From Actinomycetota bacterium (GTDB lineage Bacteria; Actinomycetota; Acidimicrobiia; Acidimicrobiales; JAMCPL01), in NCBI GenBank assembly GCA_023379725.1, contig JAMCPC010000086.1, positions 6,281-29,077 of the forward strand: a stretch of DNA of 22,797 nucleotides. The letters run 5' to 3'. Both the position numbers and the translations under genes were made by a program. This document shows, piece by piece, positions 1 to 7,520 of the stretch. A model generated the notes under the pieces. The model did not search any database and had not been told where the DNA came from. It saw only the letters and a list, made by a program, of their open reading frames with translations. Within the stretch, counting starts at the first letter, position 1; each line of letters starts with the position of its first letter.

Positions 1-1623
1 AGCTATCTTACTAGACGCAATCCCCTCTACGGGATAGGCCACCGGTTGATCGGCTGCACGCAGGTGTCCTGTCGGATCCTCCGATACCGTTCCCTTTGCA
101 CTTCCCTTTGCACTGCCACCAGCAGCGGATAAAGTTGCAGAGACCGATGAGGATGCCATGCCTGCAACTGATTCTACCCCAAGAGCAGATGCAGTTACCC
201 CTATGGGAACAGCCTCTTCCCCTGAATGTTCATCCGACAGCTCACCGGAAGAGCCGGGCGTAGCAGTAGAGAACATGAGTAACACTACACGAAGATAGAA
301 AAATGCTGCAATAGCAGCGGTAACCATGGCTACTACCGCGAGCCAGGTTACATGGGCACCTATAGATGCTGCCAGCACCTCCAGTTTTGCTATAAATCCG
401 GTAGTAAGGGGTATACCAGCCTGGGCCAGGAGCATAAGGGCAAGTGCCCAGGCCAGCCATGGAGATCTCCGATGAAGTCCCCTGTAATTGGACAGATCGT
501 GTGCACTGTCAGAGCTTCCGCCCACGACGCTTACGACGGCAAAACTGCCCATGACCATAAAGGAATAGACAAATACATAGTACAAAGAGGCTGAAACACC
601 CGCCGTCGAAGCAGCAGCCAGACCCAGTAAGATGAAGCCAGCATGGTTTATAGAGGAGTATGCAAGCATACGCTTTATATCCTTCTGTACAAGAGCCATT
701 ACCGCACCGAGAATCAACGTTGCCGCCGCAATGATCCATATAGCCGGCTGCCAGTCGGAGCGATAACTACCCAGAGCCGAGATGAATATTCTCAGTAGCG
801 CGGCAAATCCACCTATCTTTGCCACAGAAGCCATATATCCAGTTGCCGGACTGGGGGAGCCCTGGTAGACATCGGGTGCCCACATATGAAACGGCACCGC
901 GCCCACCTTGAAACAGAGACCTACCAGCATCATCGCTATACCGGCAAGCAGTAAACCATCGTGAAGTAATATATTCTTGGACAGGTAGCTTGCAATCCCA
1001 GCAAGATTCATGGTACCCGTAGCTCCATAAGTAAGCGCTATGCCGTAAAGAAATATAGCCGACGACAGTCCTCCCAGTATCAGGTATTTCAATGCGGCCT
1101 CACCAGACTGTTTGCGCCTGTAATCATAAGCGGCAAGCACATAGAGGCCAATCGACATGATCTCCAATCCCAGAAACACCACTATCAGATCATTGGCCGC
1201 ACCCATCAGCATTGCACCAGCCGCGGATACCAGCGTAAGCATATAGATCTCAGGAGATACCCTACCCTGACGTCGAAGCCAACCTTCCTCCATAAGGGCA
1301 GCTACAACCACACTGGAGGAGACCAACACTGCCACCATTGAGCTCAGACCATCTACAACAAGACTGCTGTCAAAGGCAACATACGCACCATGTGGAGTTA
1401 CCTGTACCCATTGATAAATACTGAAGCCCAACGCCACACAGGCAGTCATGATCGTCCAACCCATAGCTGCCGTGTTGTTCATAGGTCGCCTGGACAGCGA
1501 AGTGAGCAACATGATAAATAGCGCTCCACCCAACAGGATAATCTCCGGCAAAATTGCCATATAATTTAGATGAGGCAGCGTCAGCAGGGTGGCAGGAAAC
1601 GTATTTAATGGTAAAGACATCAT
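1..1623 (-). CDS. nuoN: NADH-quinone oxidoreductase subunit N (partial, 3' end outside window)
   Basis: This is a membrane antiporter-like proton-pumping subunit of complex I. The frame is open from an ATGATG start at 1623/1620 to the window edge, giving 541 codons without a stop. The first ATG overlaps the nuoM stop as ATGA and follows a GGAGGAGAGAGG ribosome binding site about 7 nt upstream. NuoN hallmarks are readable: GLEIMSIGLYVLAAY near residue 150, then FKVGAVPFHMWAPDVYQG followed by SPSPATGYMASVAKIGG, and VQKDIKRMLAYSSINHAGF in the lysine-bearing discontinuous helix region. After the helix ending around residue 450 the protein enters a Ser/Ala/Gly-rich hydrophilic stretch of at least 88 residues that is still running at the edge. 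The family normally has one more membrane helix, so this is probably a long loop insertion before the last helix rather than the true end. Identity is very secure; only the C-terminus is unseen. Confidence 0.96.
   Translation of the reverse strand, partial: MMSLPLNTFPATLLTLPHLNYMAILPEIILLGGALFIMLLTSLSRRPMNNTAAMGWTIMTACVALGFSIYQWVQVTPHGAYVAFDSSLVVDGLSSMVAVLVSSSVVVAALMEEGWLRRQGRVSPEIYMLTLVSAAGAMLMGAANDLIVVFLGLEIMSIGLYVLAAYDYRRKQSGEAALKYLILGGLSSAIFLYGIALTYGATGTMNLAGIASYLSKNILLHDGLLLAGIAMMLVGLCFKVGAVPFHMWAPDVYQGSPSPATGYMASVAKIGGFAALLRIFISALGSYRSDWQPAIWIIAAATLILGAVMALVQKDIKRMLAYSSINHAGFILLGLAAASTAGVSASLYYVFVYSFMVMGSFAVVSVVGGSSDSAHDLSNYRGLHRRSPWLAWALALMLLAQAGIPLTTGFIAKLEVLAASIGAHVTWLAVVAMVTAAIAAFFYLRVVLLMFSTATPGSSGELSDEHSGEEAVPIGVTASALGVESVAGMASSSVSATLSAAGGSAKGSAKGTVSEDPTGHLRAADQPVAYPVEGIASSKIA
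90..113. repeat. 12-bp tandem repeat (x2) inside nuoN insertion
   Basis: TTCCCTTTGCAC occurs twice without a gap. On the coding strand it encodes two copies of a Gly-Ser-Ala-Lys unit in the low-complexity insertion of NuoN. The length is a multiple of three, so the frame is kept. Confidence 0.85.
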
Positions 1624-3482
1624 TGTATGGCCTCTCTCCTCCGATTGTGAATGGCACTCTGATGAACAACTGCTGTTCCCTTGCCGGCACCACTGCTAAC
1701 AGTATTGCCAACGACAGAATTACCGGGTGCCGCAAAAGTACTCTTTGTAGTAGCCCCGTTCATTCCAGCAACTCCAGCAACTCGAACAGTCCCCGCAGTG
1801 CCCGTAGCTCCAGCAGATCCTGTGTAACGGTAATAAGAACTCGAGGACGCGTCTCTGAAAGAGTTCTTGGTGGACGATGCCGAACCGACGCTGTAATACC
1901 CTGCACCTGTACCTTTTCTATCTTTGGTTGCAGGAAGGGTCGCGGGAAGAGCTACCTTGCGGGACAACTTGGGCTGATGTATCCCGGCAGCCGCATCTGC
2001 ATGCTTGACCAACCTTTCAACTGAAGGGGTAATCCGATCCAATACCGGTTTTGGATATACCCCGAGGAACACTATGATCGCCACCAACGGAGCCATTACA
2101 ATCAACTCAGGCCAAGATATATCCTTTGTATGCCGCTCGATTTGCTCATCCGGCTTACCATGAAATGCCTGCTGGTATGCCCACAGCATGTAAAGCGCAG
2201 CCAATACAACACCAGCGGCAGCCACCACTGCCCACCATCTGTGAACTATAAACGTGCCGATCAGGATAAGGAACTCACCGACGAATCCATTCAGTCCCGG
2301 CAGTCCTATTGCAGCCAGCATACCTATGGTAAAGACTGCCGCAAGCAGGGGAGCGGGCTTCTGTAAGCCCTTCAGGCGTGACAGATTCCAACTGGACGTC
2401 CTCTCGTAGATCCATCCGATAGCCAAAAACAGGACTGCAATAATGAGCCCGTGGTTGACCATCTGTATGACACCACCTGCCAAGCCTTCAGAGGTAAGAG
2501 CAAACACTCCTAATACGATAAACCCTATGTGGGACAGGGAAGAATAAGCCACCATTCTCTTCAGATCCTTCTGGGTACAGGCAACTATTGCTCCATATAT
2601 GATTCCGGCAACACCCAGCGTAAGCAACAATGGTGCCAGGTCTATCGATACCTTTGGAAATAGGTTCAGATCAAATCGTATTATACCATAAGTACCCATT
2701 TTGGCCATAATCGCTGCAAGCACCACTGATCCACCTGTAGGTGCCTCAGCATAGGCATCAGGCGACCAGGTATGGAACGGAAATACTGGAGCCTTGACCG
2801 CGAAAGCAACTGTAAACGATAGAAACAGCAACACCTGCACGTAATAGGGAAGATGGGTATGAGCAAGCGCAGGAAGTGAGAAGGTAAGAACTCCTGTTTG
2901 ATGTTGATGGATCAGCGCAAGTACGACCATCCCGACAAATAAAAATGCAGATCCCAGGAAGGTATATATAAAGAACTTCATTGCAGCTGCGGTTCTCTTC
3001 TCGAAGCCCCAGCCGGTAATAATAAAGTAAATCGGAACCAGGCTCGCTTCAAAGAATACGAAGAACAAAATCAGATCAAGAGAGATAAACGATCCTATGC
3101 ACACCGCTTCAAGGAAGAGCATCCAGGCCATATAAGAGCGCAGGTTTGTCCTGGTCCTGGCTCCCACCAGTGCAATAGGAAAGATCAGCGCAGCAAGTAG
3201 AACAAGGAATAGTGATATGCCATCAATCCCAAGATACCAGGAAACCCCGACTGCACGTGCCCAGATGTGGTCACTTACCATCTGGTAACCGGCATCGTGA
3301 ACATTGAACCGTACAGCAATAACGACCGCCAGAGCCAGAGTAGCCAGAGCACCTACCAGCCCTATTACCTGTGAAGAGATCCGCAACCGGCGCTCCCCCA
3401 GATCAGTCGGAAGGATAGCCAATACAACAGCTGTACCGGCCGGCAATAACACTAAAGTGGTGAGGAATGGAAAGGAGTTCAT
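1620..3482 (-). CDS. nuoM: NADH-quinone oxidoreductase subunit M
   Basis: This is an antiporter-like proton-pumping membrane subunit of complex I. The 620-residue product has the expected run of transmembrane helices. It shows the essential glutamate motif FFVFFEASLVPIYFIITGWG near residue 145, VKAPVFPFHTWSPDAYAEAP near 240, and QKDLKRMVAYSSLSHIGF near 300. The conserved family part ends near residue 492 at RITPSVERLV. A roughly 128-residue Ser/Gly/Ala/Thr-rich tail follows with no membrane helix, whereas family members usually stop close to that point. The ATG lies 4 nt after the nuoL stop (TAG), with GAGGG about 9 nt upstream, so it is translated as part of the operon. The end overlaps nuoN. 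The tail stays in frame and contains a 9-bp tandem repeat; it may be disordered. Function is certain, but the role of the tail is unknown. Confidence 0.97.
   Translation of the reverse strand: MNSFPFLTTLVLLPAGTAVVLAILPTDLGERRLRISSQVIGLVGALATLALAVVIAVRFNVHDAGYQMVSDHIWARAVGVSWYLGIDGISLFLVLLAALIFPIALVGARTRTNLRSYMAWMLFLEAVCIGSFISLDLILFFVFFEASLVPIYFIITGWGFEKRTAAAMKFFIYTFLGSAFLFVGMVVLALIHQHQTGVLTFSLPALAHTHLPYYVQVLLFLSFTVAFAVKAPVFPFHTWSPDAYAEAPTGGSVVLAAIMAKMGTYGIIRFDLNLFPKVSIDLAPLLLTLGVAGIIYGAIVACTQKDLKRMVAYSSLSHIGFIVLGVFALTSEGLAGGVIQMVNHGLIIAVLFLAIGWIYERTSSWNLSRLKGLQKPAPLLAAVFTIGMLAAIGLPGLNGFVGEFLILIGTFIVHRWWAVVAAAGVVLAALYMLWAYQQAFHGKPDEQIERHTKDISWPELIVMAPLVAIIVFLGVYPKPVLDRITPSVERLVKHADAAAGIHQPKLSRKVALPATLPATKDRKGTGAGYYSVGSASSTKNSFRDASSSSYYRYTGSAGATGTAGTVRVAGVAGMNGATTKSTFAAPGNSVVGNTVSSGAGKGTAVVHQSAIHNRRREAIQ
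1765..1782. repeat. 9-bp tandem repeat (x2) in nuoM tail
   Basis: CCAGCAACT occurs twice in tandem and codes for a Val-Ala-Gly-Val-Ala-Gly segment of the low-complexity NuoM C-terminus. It is short, so on its own it could be chance; it fits the pattern of in-frame repeats in the other nuo tails. Confidence 0.6.
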
Positions 3483-3486
3483 GCTG

Positions 3487-5457
3487 CTACGCCCTCACCA
3501 ACATCCAGGCCAACAATGCTACAAGCCCCAGCGCGATTCCAAGTGCATACTGGCGGACGAATCCAGTCTGTATCCTCCTCAGACCTGATCCGGTAGCTTT
3601 TGCCAAAGAGGCCACACCATTTACCGCTCCGTCTATCCATTTGGTCTCCACTACAGAAAGGGTAAATCCCGCCAAATCTGCCCCTGGTCTTCCTATGAAG
3701 AAGTCGTATATTTCGTTCAGGAACCATGAGCGAAATAGAAACTCTGGCTCCAGCTTGGGTCTGTCCCATGCCTTCGACCATAGGTGCCACGCTATATATA
3801 TACCACTCAACGCAACCAGAGTATCGACTACTGCCAGTATCCACGATGACGTGACGCTCAGATGAGAATGGTAGAGGTAAGTTGCAAAAACAGGCTTTAG
3901 CCACGAAAGAACTCTGACACTGTCTGGTCCGTGCCATGGCAACTCAAGCACCCCTCCCGCAAATGCGAATACAGCCAAGACTACCAGCGGTATGAGCATT
4001 ACCTTGGGCGACTCATGCGGGGATTCATGCGGCGACTCATGCGGGGTAAGTGACTCGTGTGCATGTTTATCAGATGAATCACGCGAACTGCCAGATGAGC
4101 TGTGAGATGACCTTGTATCCACTGCCTCCAAAAATCTTGGATTTCCGGTAAATGCCAACACGAATAGCCTACTTAGGTAATAAGCAGTCAATAGTGCCGT
4201 TACTATCCCTATGACCCATAGAGCAGGGTAAGCGGCAAAGGCATTGTCAAGTACGTCTCCTTTGGCAAAGAATCCAGCAAGCGGGGGCACCCCCGCGATG
4301 GCAAGCCATGCAACTACAAATGTACCAGCAGTAATCGGCATAAATCTGGCCAAACCACCCATCTTCTTGAGGTCTTGTTCGTCATGCATACCGTGTATGA
4401 CTGAACCTGCACCAAGGAACAATAGACCCTTGTAAAAAGCGTGAGCAACCATCAAAAATATAGCAGCAATATATGCGCCCACTCCCACTGCCAGAAACAT
4501 GTAGCCAAGCTGAGATATGGTCGAATAAGCTAGTACTTTCTTAATATCTCGCTGCGTACAGGCTATAGTTCCTCCAACAAATGCGGTTACTACTCCTATC
4601 GTGGCCACCACAAGTTGCCCCGAATGCGACATTCCCAACAATGGATGCATACGACACATCAGGTACACACCGGCAGTCACCATAGTAGCTGCATGGATGA
4701 GTGCCGAAACTGGGGTAGGACCTTCCATGGCATCAGCCAGCCAGGGGAACAATGGTATCTGGGCAGACTTGCCCGTAGCCGCCAGAAAAAGAAGCAATAC
4801 GGCAGCGGTACCTGCAGCTCCGTCCAGTGCATGTAAATGAGCAAATATCCCCCGGTAAGAGAGCGTGCCAGTCTTCTCAAAAATAAGAAACATGGCAACC
4901 AGGAAACCGAAGTCTCCTATACGGTTGTATATAAAAGCCTTTTTACCGGCACTTGCGGCAGCGGGGCGTTCAAACCAGAATGAAATAAGCCAGTACGAGC
5001 ATAGTCCCACGCCCTCCCATCCGACAAACGTTATAGCCAGATTACCACCGAGGACAAGAAGCAGCATGGAAAATACGAATAGGTTCAGGTAGATAAAGAA
5101 CTTGGAATAATCCCTGTCTCCCTTCATATACCCTATCGAATAGAGATGTATAAGGGCGCTGACACCGGTAACGAAGAGAGCCATCGTCATTGAAAGCGGA
5201 TCGGTCAAAATGGCGGCTTTTATATCCAGTCCCCCAACCGCAATCCAGGTAAACAGAGAGTGGGAAATCTCACGATGAGCGCCCGCATGATGGCTCAATA
5301 CCCCAGACAACGTAATCAGTACAGCAACAAACGAACCAGTGATGGCAGTGGTAGCTACCCAGCCAGCCCCAGGGTCACCTAATTTCCTTCCAAATGCCAA
5401 TAGCACAAGGAAGCCCAGTAACGGCAAGGCCAGCATAGCCCAAGCTGCATATACCAC
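3487..5457 (-). CDS. nuoL: NADH-quinone oxidoreductase subunit L
   Basis: This is the distal antiporter-like proton-pumping subunit of complex I, at 656 residues slightly longer than usual. Visible hallmarks are FVGWEGVGLCSYWLISFWF near residue 145 with the pumping glutamate, then KSAQIPLFPWLADAMEGPTP and VSALIHAATMVTAGVYL near 230-260, and the QRDIKKVLAYSTISQLGYMF discontinuous helix near 305. The GTG start is preceded by AAGGAG 7-8 nt upstream, 16 nt after the nuoK stop. Between two late helices, at about residues 440-485, there is a Ser/His/Glu-rich loop. It ends in three tandem HESP units, the last forming the HESPKVM sequence that is normal in the family. The C-terminal amphipathic region and final helix (WMLVRA end) are present. 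Identity is very secure. Confidence 0.97.
   Translation of the reverse strand: MVYAAWAMLALPLLGFLVLLAFGRKLGDPGAGWVATTAITGSFVAVLITLSGVLSHHAGAHREISHSLFTWIAVGGLDIKAAILTDPLSMTMALFVTGVSALIHLYSIGYMKGDRDYSKFFIYLNLFVFSMLLLVLGGNLAITFVGWEGVGLCSYWLISFWFERPAAASAGKKAFIYNRIGDFGFLVAMFLIFEKTGTLSYRGIFAHLHALDGAAGTAAVLLLFLAATGKSAQIPLFPWLADAMEGPTPVSALIHAATMVTAGVYLMCRMHPLLGMSHSGQLVVATIGVVTAFVGGTIACTQRDIKKVLAYSTISQLGYMFLAVGVGAYIAAIFLMVAHAFYKGLLFLGAGSVIHGMHDEQDLKKMGGLARFMPITAGTFVVAWLAIAGVPPLAGFFAKGDVLDNAFAAYPALWVIGIVTALLTAYYLSRLFVLAFTGNPRFLEAVDTRSSHSSSGSSRDSSDKHAHESLTPHESPHESPHESPKVMLIPLVVLAVFAFAGGVLELPWHGPDSVRVLSWLKPVFATYLYHSHLSVTSSWILAVVDTLVALSGIYIAWHLWSKAWDRPKLEPEFLFRSWFLNEIYDFFIGRPGADLAGFTLSVVETKWIDGAVNGVASLAKATGSGLRRIQTGFVRQYALGIALGLVALLAWMLVRA
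4010..4045. repeat. 12-bp tandem repeat (x3) in nuoL loop
   Basis: Three 12-bp units (GACTCATGCGGG, GATTCATGCGGC, GACTCATGCGGG) are contiguous and encode three His-Glu-Ser-Pro copies. NuoL proteins normally carry one PHESP motif here, so this looks like an in-frame amplification of a native motif. Confidence 0.9.
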
Positions 5458-5473
5458 TTACAAGTCTCCTTTC

Positions 5474-5779
5474 TCAGCCCTTCATGAGGTGTATATCATC
5501 CGCAGTGGCATCCGCTCGCCTTCTAAAAATTGCTACCACTATACCCAATCCGACAACTACTTCAGCCGCCGCTACCACCAGTACGAAAAACACAGCTGCC
5601 TGACCTCCCAGGTCATTCAGTTTCTGCGCGAATGCCACAAACGCGATGTTTGCCGCATTCAGCATCAGCTCAATACACATATACATCACAAGGACATTTC
5701 GCCTTATCAGCAGACCTAATACACCAAGCCCAAAGAGCACGGCAGAAAGCCCCATGTACCATGATAATGAAACCGTCAT
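5474..5779 (-). CDS. nuoK: NADH-quinone oxidoreductase subunit K
   Basis: This is a small three-helix membrane subunit of complex I (101 residues, the standard length), homologous to MrpC and ND4L. Two conserved membrane glutamates of the proton path are seen in YMCIELMLNAANIAFVAF (about residue 37) and AAAEVVVGLGIVVAIFRRR (about residue 72). The ATG at 5779 overlaps the nuoJ stop as ATGA, which indicates translational coupling. It is the one nuo membrane subunit here without an added tail apart from a short C-terminus. Confidence 0.97.
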   Translation of the reverse strand: MTVSLSWYMGLSAVLFGLGVLGLLIRRNVLVMYMCIELMLNAANIAFVAFAQKLNDLGGQAAVFFVLVVAAAEVVVGLGIVVAIFRRRADATADDIHLMKG

Positions 5780-6636
5780 TTGATCAACTCCTCATTTGAA
5801 TCGACATCTATGGCATCTCTACTATCTCTTTCTTCGATACTTTCTCTCTCACTGGAACTCTCTGTTGCGTCGACATCATCTGTATCGACACCATACATAG
5901 CATCAGCCTTCTCTCTGGCATCGCTATCGTCAGAGCCACCTTCTTCAGAGCCACCCTCGTCATAGCCAGCTTCACCAGCTTCATCTCCATCGAAGCCATC
6001 TTCGTCAAAGTCATCTTCACCAGTGCCATCTTCGCCGGCATATGGGGAAGATGGTACACTCTCCTGTGTCCCATCCCTGTGCCGCTTGGTAAGCACCACA
6101 GCACCAATGATTGCAATAATAAGCAGTGCTGCCGTAGCCTCGAAGGGAAGCAGGTAGGTAGTAAATACCGCCCTTCCAAGGGCTGCCACTTCACCCCCAG
6201 GCTGGTGGTTTGCTACGCCTGTAGATGACGATGCCCCCAATACATAATGTGCACCTGCACCCAATAGCAGTATGCCTACCACTGCCAGTAGCACCAGAAG
6301 TAGTGCAAGCGGGCGCTGAGCTTTCAGTGGCTCATGTGCAATCATCTCCTTCTTGTCTACCCCGAGGAACATGATGACAAACAGGAAAAGCACTACTATC
6401 GCGCCGGCATATACTATGATCTGTACGGCCGCTATGAAATCGTCTCCAAGCAGCAGGAAGATTAGTGCGGTACCAAACAGGGTAGTAACAAGAGCAAGGG
6501 CAGAGTGCACAGGGTTGCGTTCGACGATTACCCCAACTGCTCCAGCTACTATGATCACAGCAGCAACCGCAAATACAATGGCATCCGGTAGTGTAGTAAC
6601 GGCTAAGAACGGGTGGACCAGGCTAAGCATCTTCAT
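5776..6636 (-). CDS. nuoJ: NADH-quinone oxidoreductase subunit J with long acidic C-terminal tail
   Basis: This is the membrane subunit of complex I homologous to ND6. The first roughly 180 residues carry five hydrophobic helices, with the typical ERNPVHSALALVTTLFGTAL and AAVQIIVYAGAIVVLFLFVI stretches, the second containing the pi-bulge helix region. From about residue 186 to 286 it continues as a highly acidic Glu/Asp/Ser/Gly-rich tail, so the protein is far longer than compact NuoJ proteins (about 170-200 residues); some actinobacterial NuoJ are also extended. The start overlaps the nuoI stop (ATGA); a second ATG two codons later is an alternative start. The stop overlaps nuoK. The tail is probably cytoplasmic and disordered (inference). 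No frameshift is needed to explain it. Confidence 0.96.
   Translation of the reverse strand: MKMLSLVHPFLAVTTLPDAIVFAVAAVIIVAGAVGVIVERNPVHSALALVTTLFGTALIFLLLGDDFIAAVQIIVYAGAIVVLFLFVIMFLGVDKKEMIAHEPLKAQRPLALLLVLLAVVGILLLGAGAHYVLGASSSTGVANHQPGGEVAALGRAVFTTYLLPFEATAALLIIAIIGAVVLTKRHRDGTQESVPSSPYAGEDGTGEDDFDEDGFDGDEAGEAGYDEGGSEEGGSDDSDAREKADAMYGVDTDDVDATESSSERESIEERDSRDAIDVDSNEELIK
5930..5974. repeat. 15-bp imperfect tandem repeat (x3) in nuoJ tail
   Basis: Three consecutive 15-bp units begin TCAGAGCCACC, TCAGAGCCACC and TCATAGCCAGC. They encode part of the acidic Gly-Gly/Ser-Glu-Glu-rich tail of NuoJ. The first two units differ at only a few positions, and the third is more diverged. Confidence 0.75.
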
Positions 6637-7520
6637 CCTCCTCCCTCTACGTCGTTTCCAGGGTTTCGCTCCTGATCATTTACCGTACCCGCTGCCGTCC
6701 CGACACCGCCGCCAGAACCCGCTGCCGTCCCAGCCTCACCACCACCAGAACTATTCTCAATCGACTCGCCTGCCGATCTGTTGGGCGACTTACCAGCTGA
6801 CCTCTTTGCCGATTTCGCAAAAATGGGCTTTTCTCCCGGAAGAAGATGCTTGGGAAGGAGCTCTGCCAAAGAAAGGTTACCTGTAGCGGCATCGTCTCTG
6901 TTGGGCGACTGTCCAGCCTCAGGTGCTCTGGTACCGTATCCCAACTCCGGAGTCCACTGTACCTTACCTTCGTAAGCTGCATTTCCAGCCGGAGCTGTAG
7001 CTCTCATCCAGGCAGAACTGTGCAGATCGTTTCCCTCACGCCAGTCTTCCCATGGTTGCTTGCGAGGATGCCCCTCATCATCGACAACGAGTTCGTTTTT
7101 CGTATATATGGCATCAGCTCTGTTGGTAAACGAGAACTCCAGCAGCTTCGACTCTGTAATAGCTTCCGTGGGACAAGCCTCTACGCACATATCACAATGT
7201 ATGCAACGCAGATAGTTAATCTCGTAGACAAAACCATACCTCTCGCCAGGCGATGTAGGATCGGCAGGATCATTGTCCTTACCTCTTACATATATGCAGT
7301 CGGCAGGACAGACAGCTGCACAGAGCTCACATCCAATACATTTCTCCATGCCATCCTCATACCTGTTGAGAATATGGCGACCATGCGCACGCGGAGGTTT
7401 GAGACGCTTTACTTTCGGATACTGGTTCGTCACCCGGGTCTGGCGTATGTGATCAAGAGTAACCTTGAAGCCTCCCAGTGGATTTAACTCGCCACTGAAT
7501 ATTCCGTCAAGCAACCCCAT
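6633..7520 (-). CDS. nuoI: NADH-quinone oxidoreductase subunit I (two 4Fe-4S clusters)
   Basis: This ferredoxin-like peripheral-arm subunit of complex I binds clusters N6a and N6b and passes electrons toward NuoB. Two CxxCxxCxxxC motifs are plain: CIGCELCAAVCPADC at about residues 62-76 and CIHCDMCVEACP at about 105-116. An amphipathic N-terminus (GFKVTLDHIRQ) packs on the membrane arm. The family core ends near residue 165. The product runs to 295 residues with a Ser/Gly/Ala/Arg-rich tail from about residue 222 ending in VEGGG. The start is TAATG, overlapping the nuoH stop by 1 nt. The end overlaps nuoJ by ATGA. The last codons (GGAGGAGG) also form the ribosome binding site for nuoJ, so part of the terminal Gly run may be constrained by translation of the next gene. 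Confidence 0.97.
   Translation of the reverse strand: MGLLDGIFSGELNPLGGFKVTLDHIRQTRVTNQYPKVKRLKPPRAHGRHILNRYEDGMEKCIGCELCAAVCPADCIYVRGKDNDPADPTSPGERYGFVYEINYLRCIHCDMCVEACPTEAITESKLLEFSFTNRADAIYTKNELVVDDEGHPRKQPWEDWREGNDLHSSAWMRATAPAGNAAYEGKVQWTPELGYGTRAPEAGQSPNRDDAATGNLSLAELLPKHLLPGEKPIFAKSAKRSAGKSPNRSAGESIENSSGGGEAGTAAGSGGGVGTAAGTVNDQERNPGNDVEGGG
6687..6731. repeat. 15-bp direct repeat, 30-bp period, in nuoI tail
   Basis: ACCCGCTGCCGTCCC occurs at 6687-6701 and again at 6717-6731. The 30-bp offset keeps the frame and repeats a Gly-Thr-Ala-Ala-Gly segment of the low-complexity NuoI tail. Confidence 0.75.

Noticed and set aside
1554..2024. 156-codon plus-strand frame opposite the nuoM tail
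   Set aside because: It is antisense to the low-complexity nuoM tail, with no domain and no ribosome binding site. Long antisense frames are expected opposite such codons.
5780..5965. Ser/Leu-rich plus-strand frame opposite the nuoJ tail
   Set aside because: It mirrors the Glu/Asp/Ser codons of the NuoJ acidic tail. No independent evidence supports a gene.
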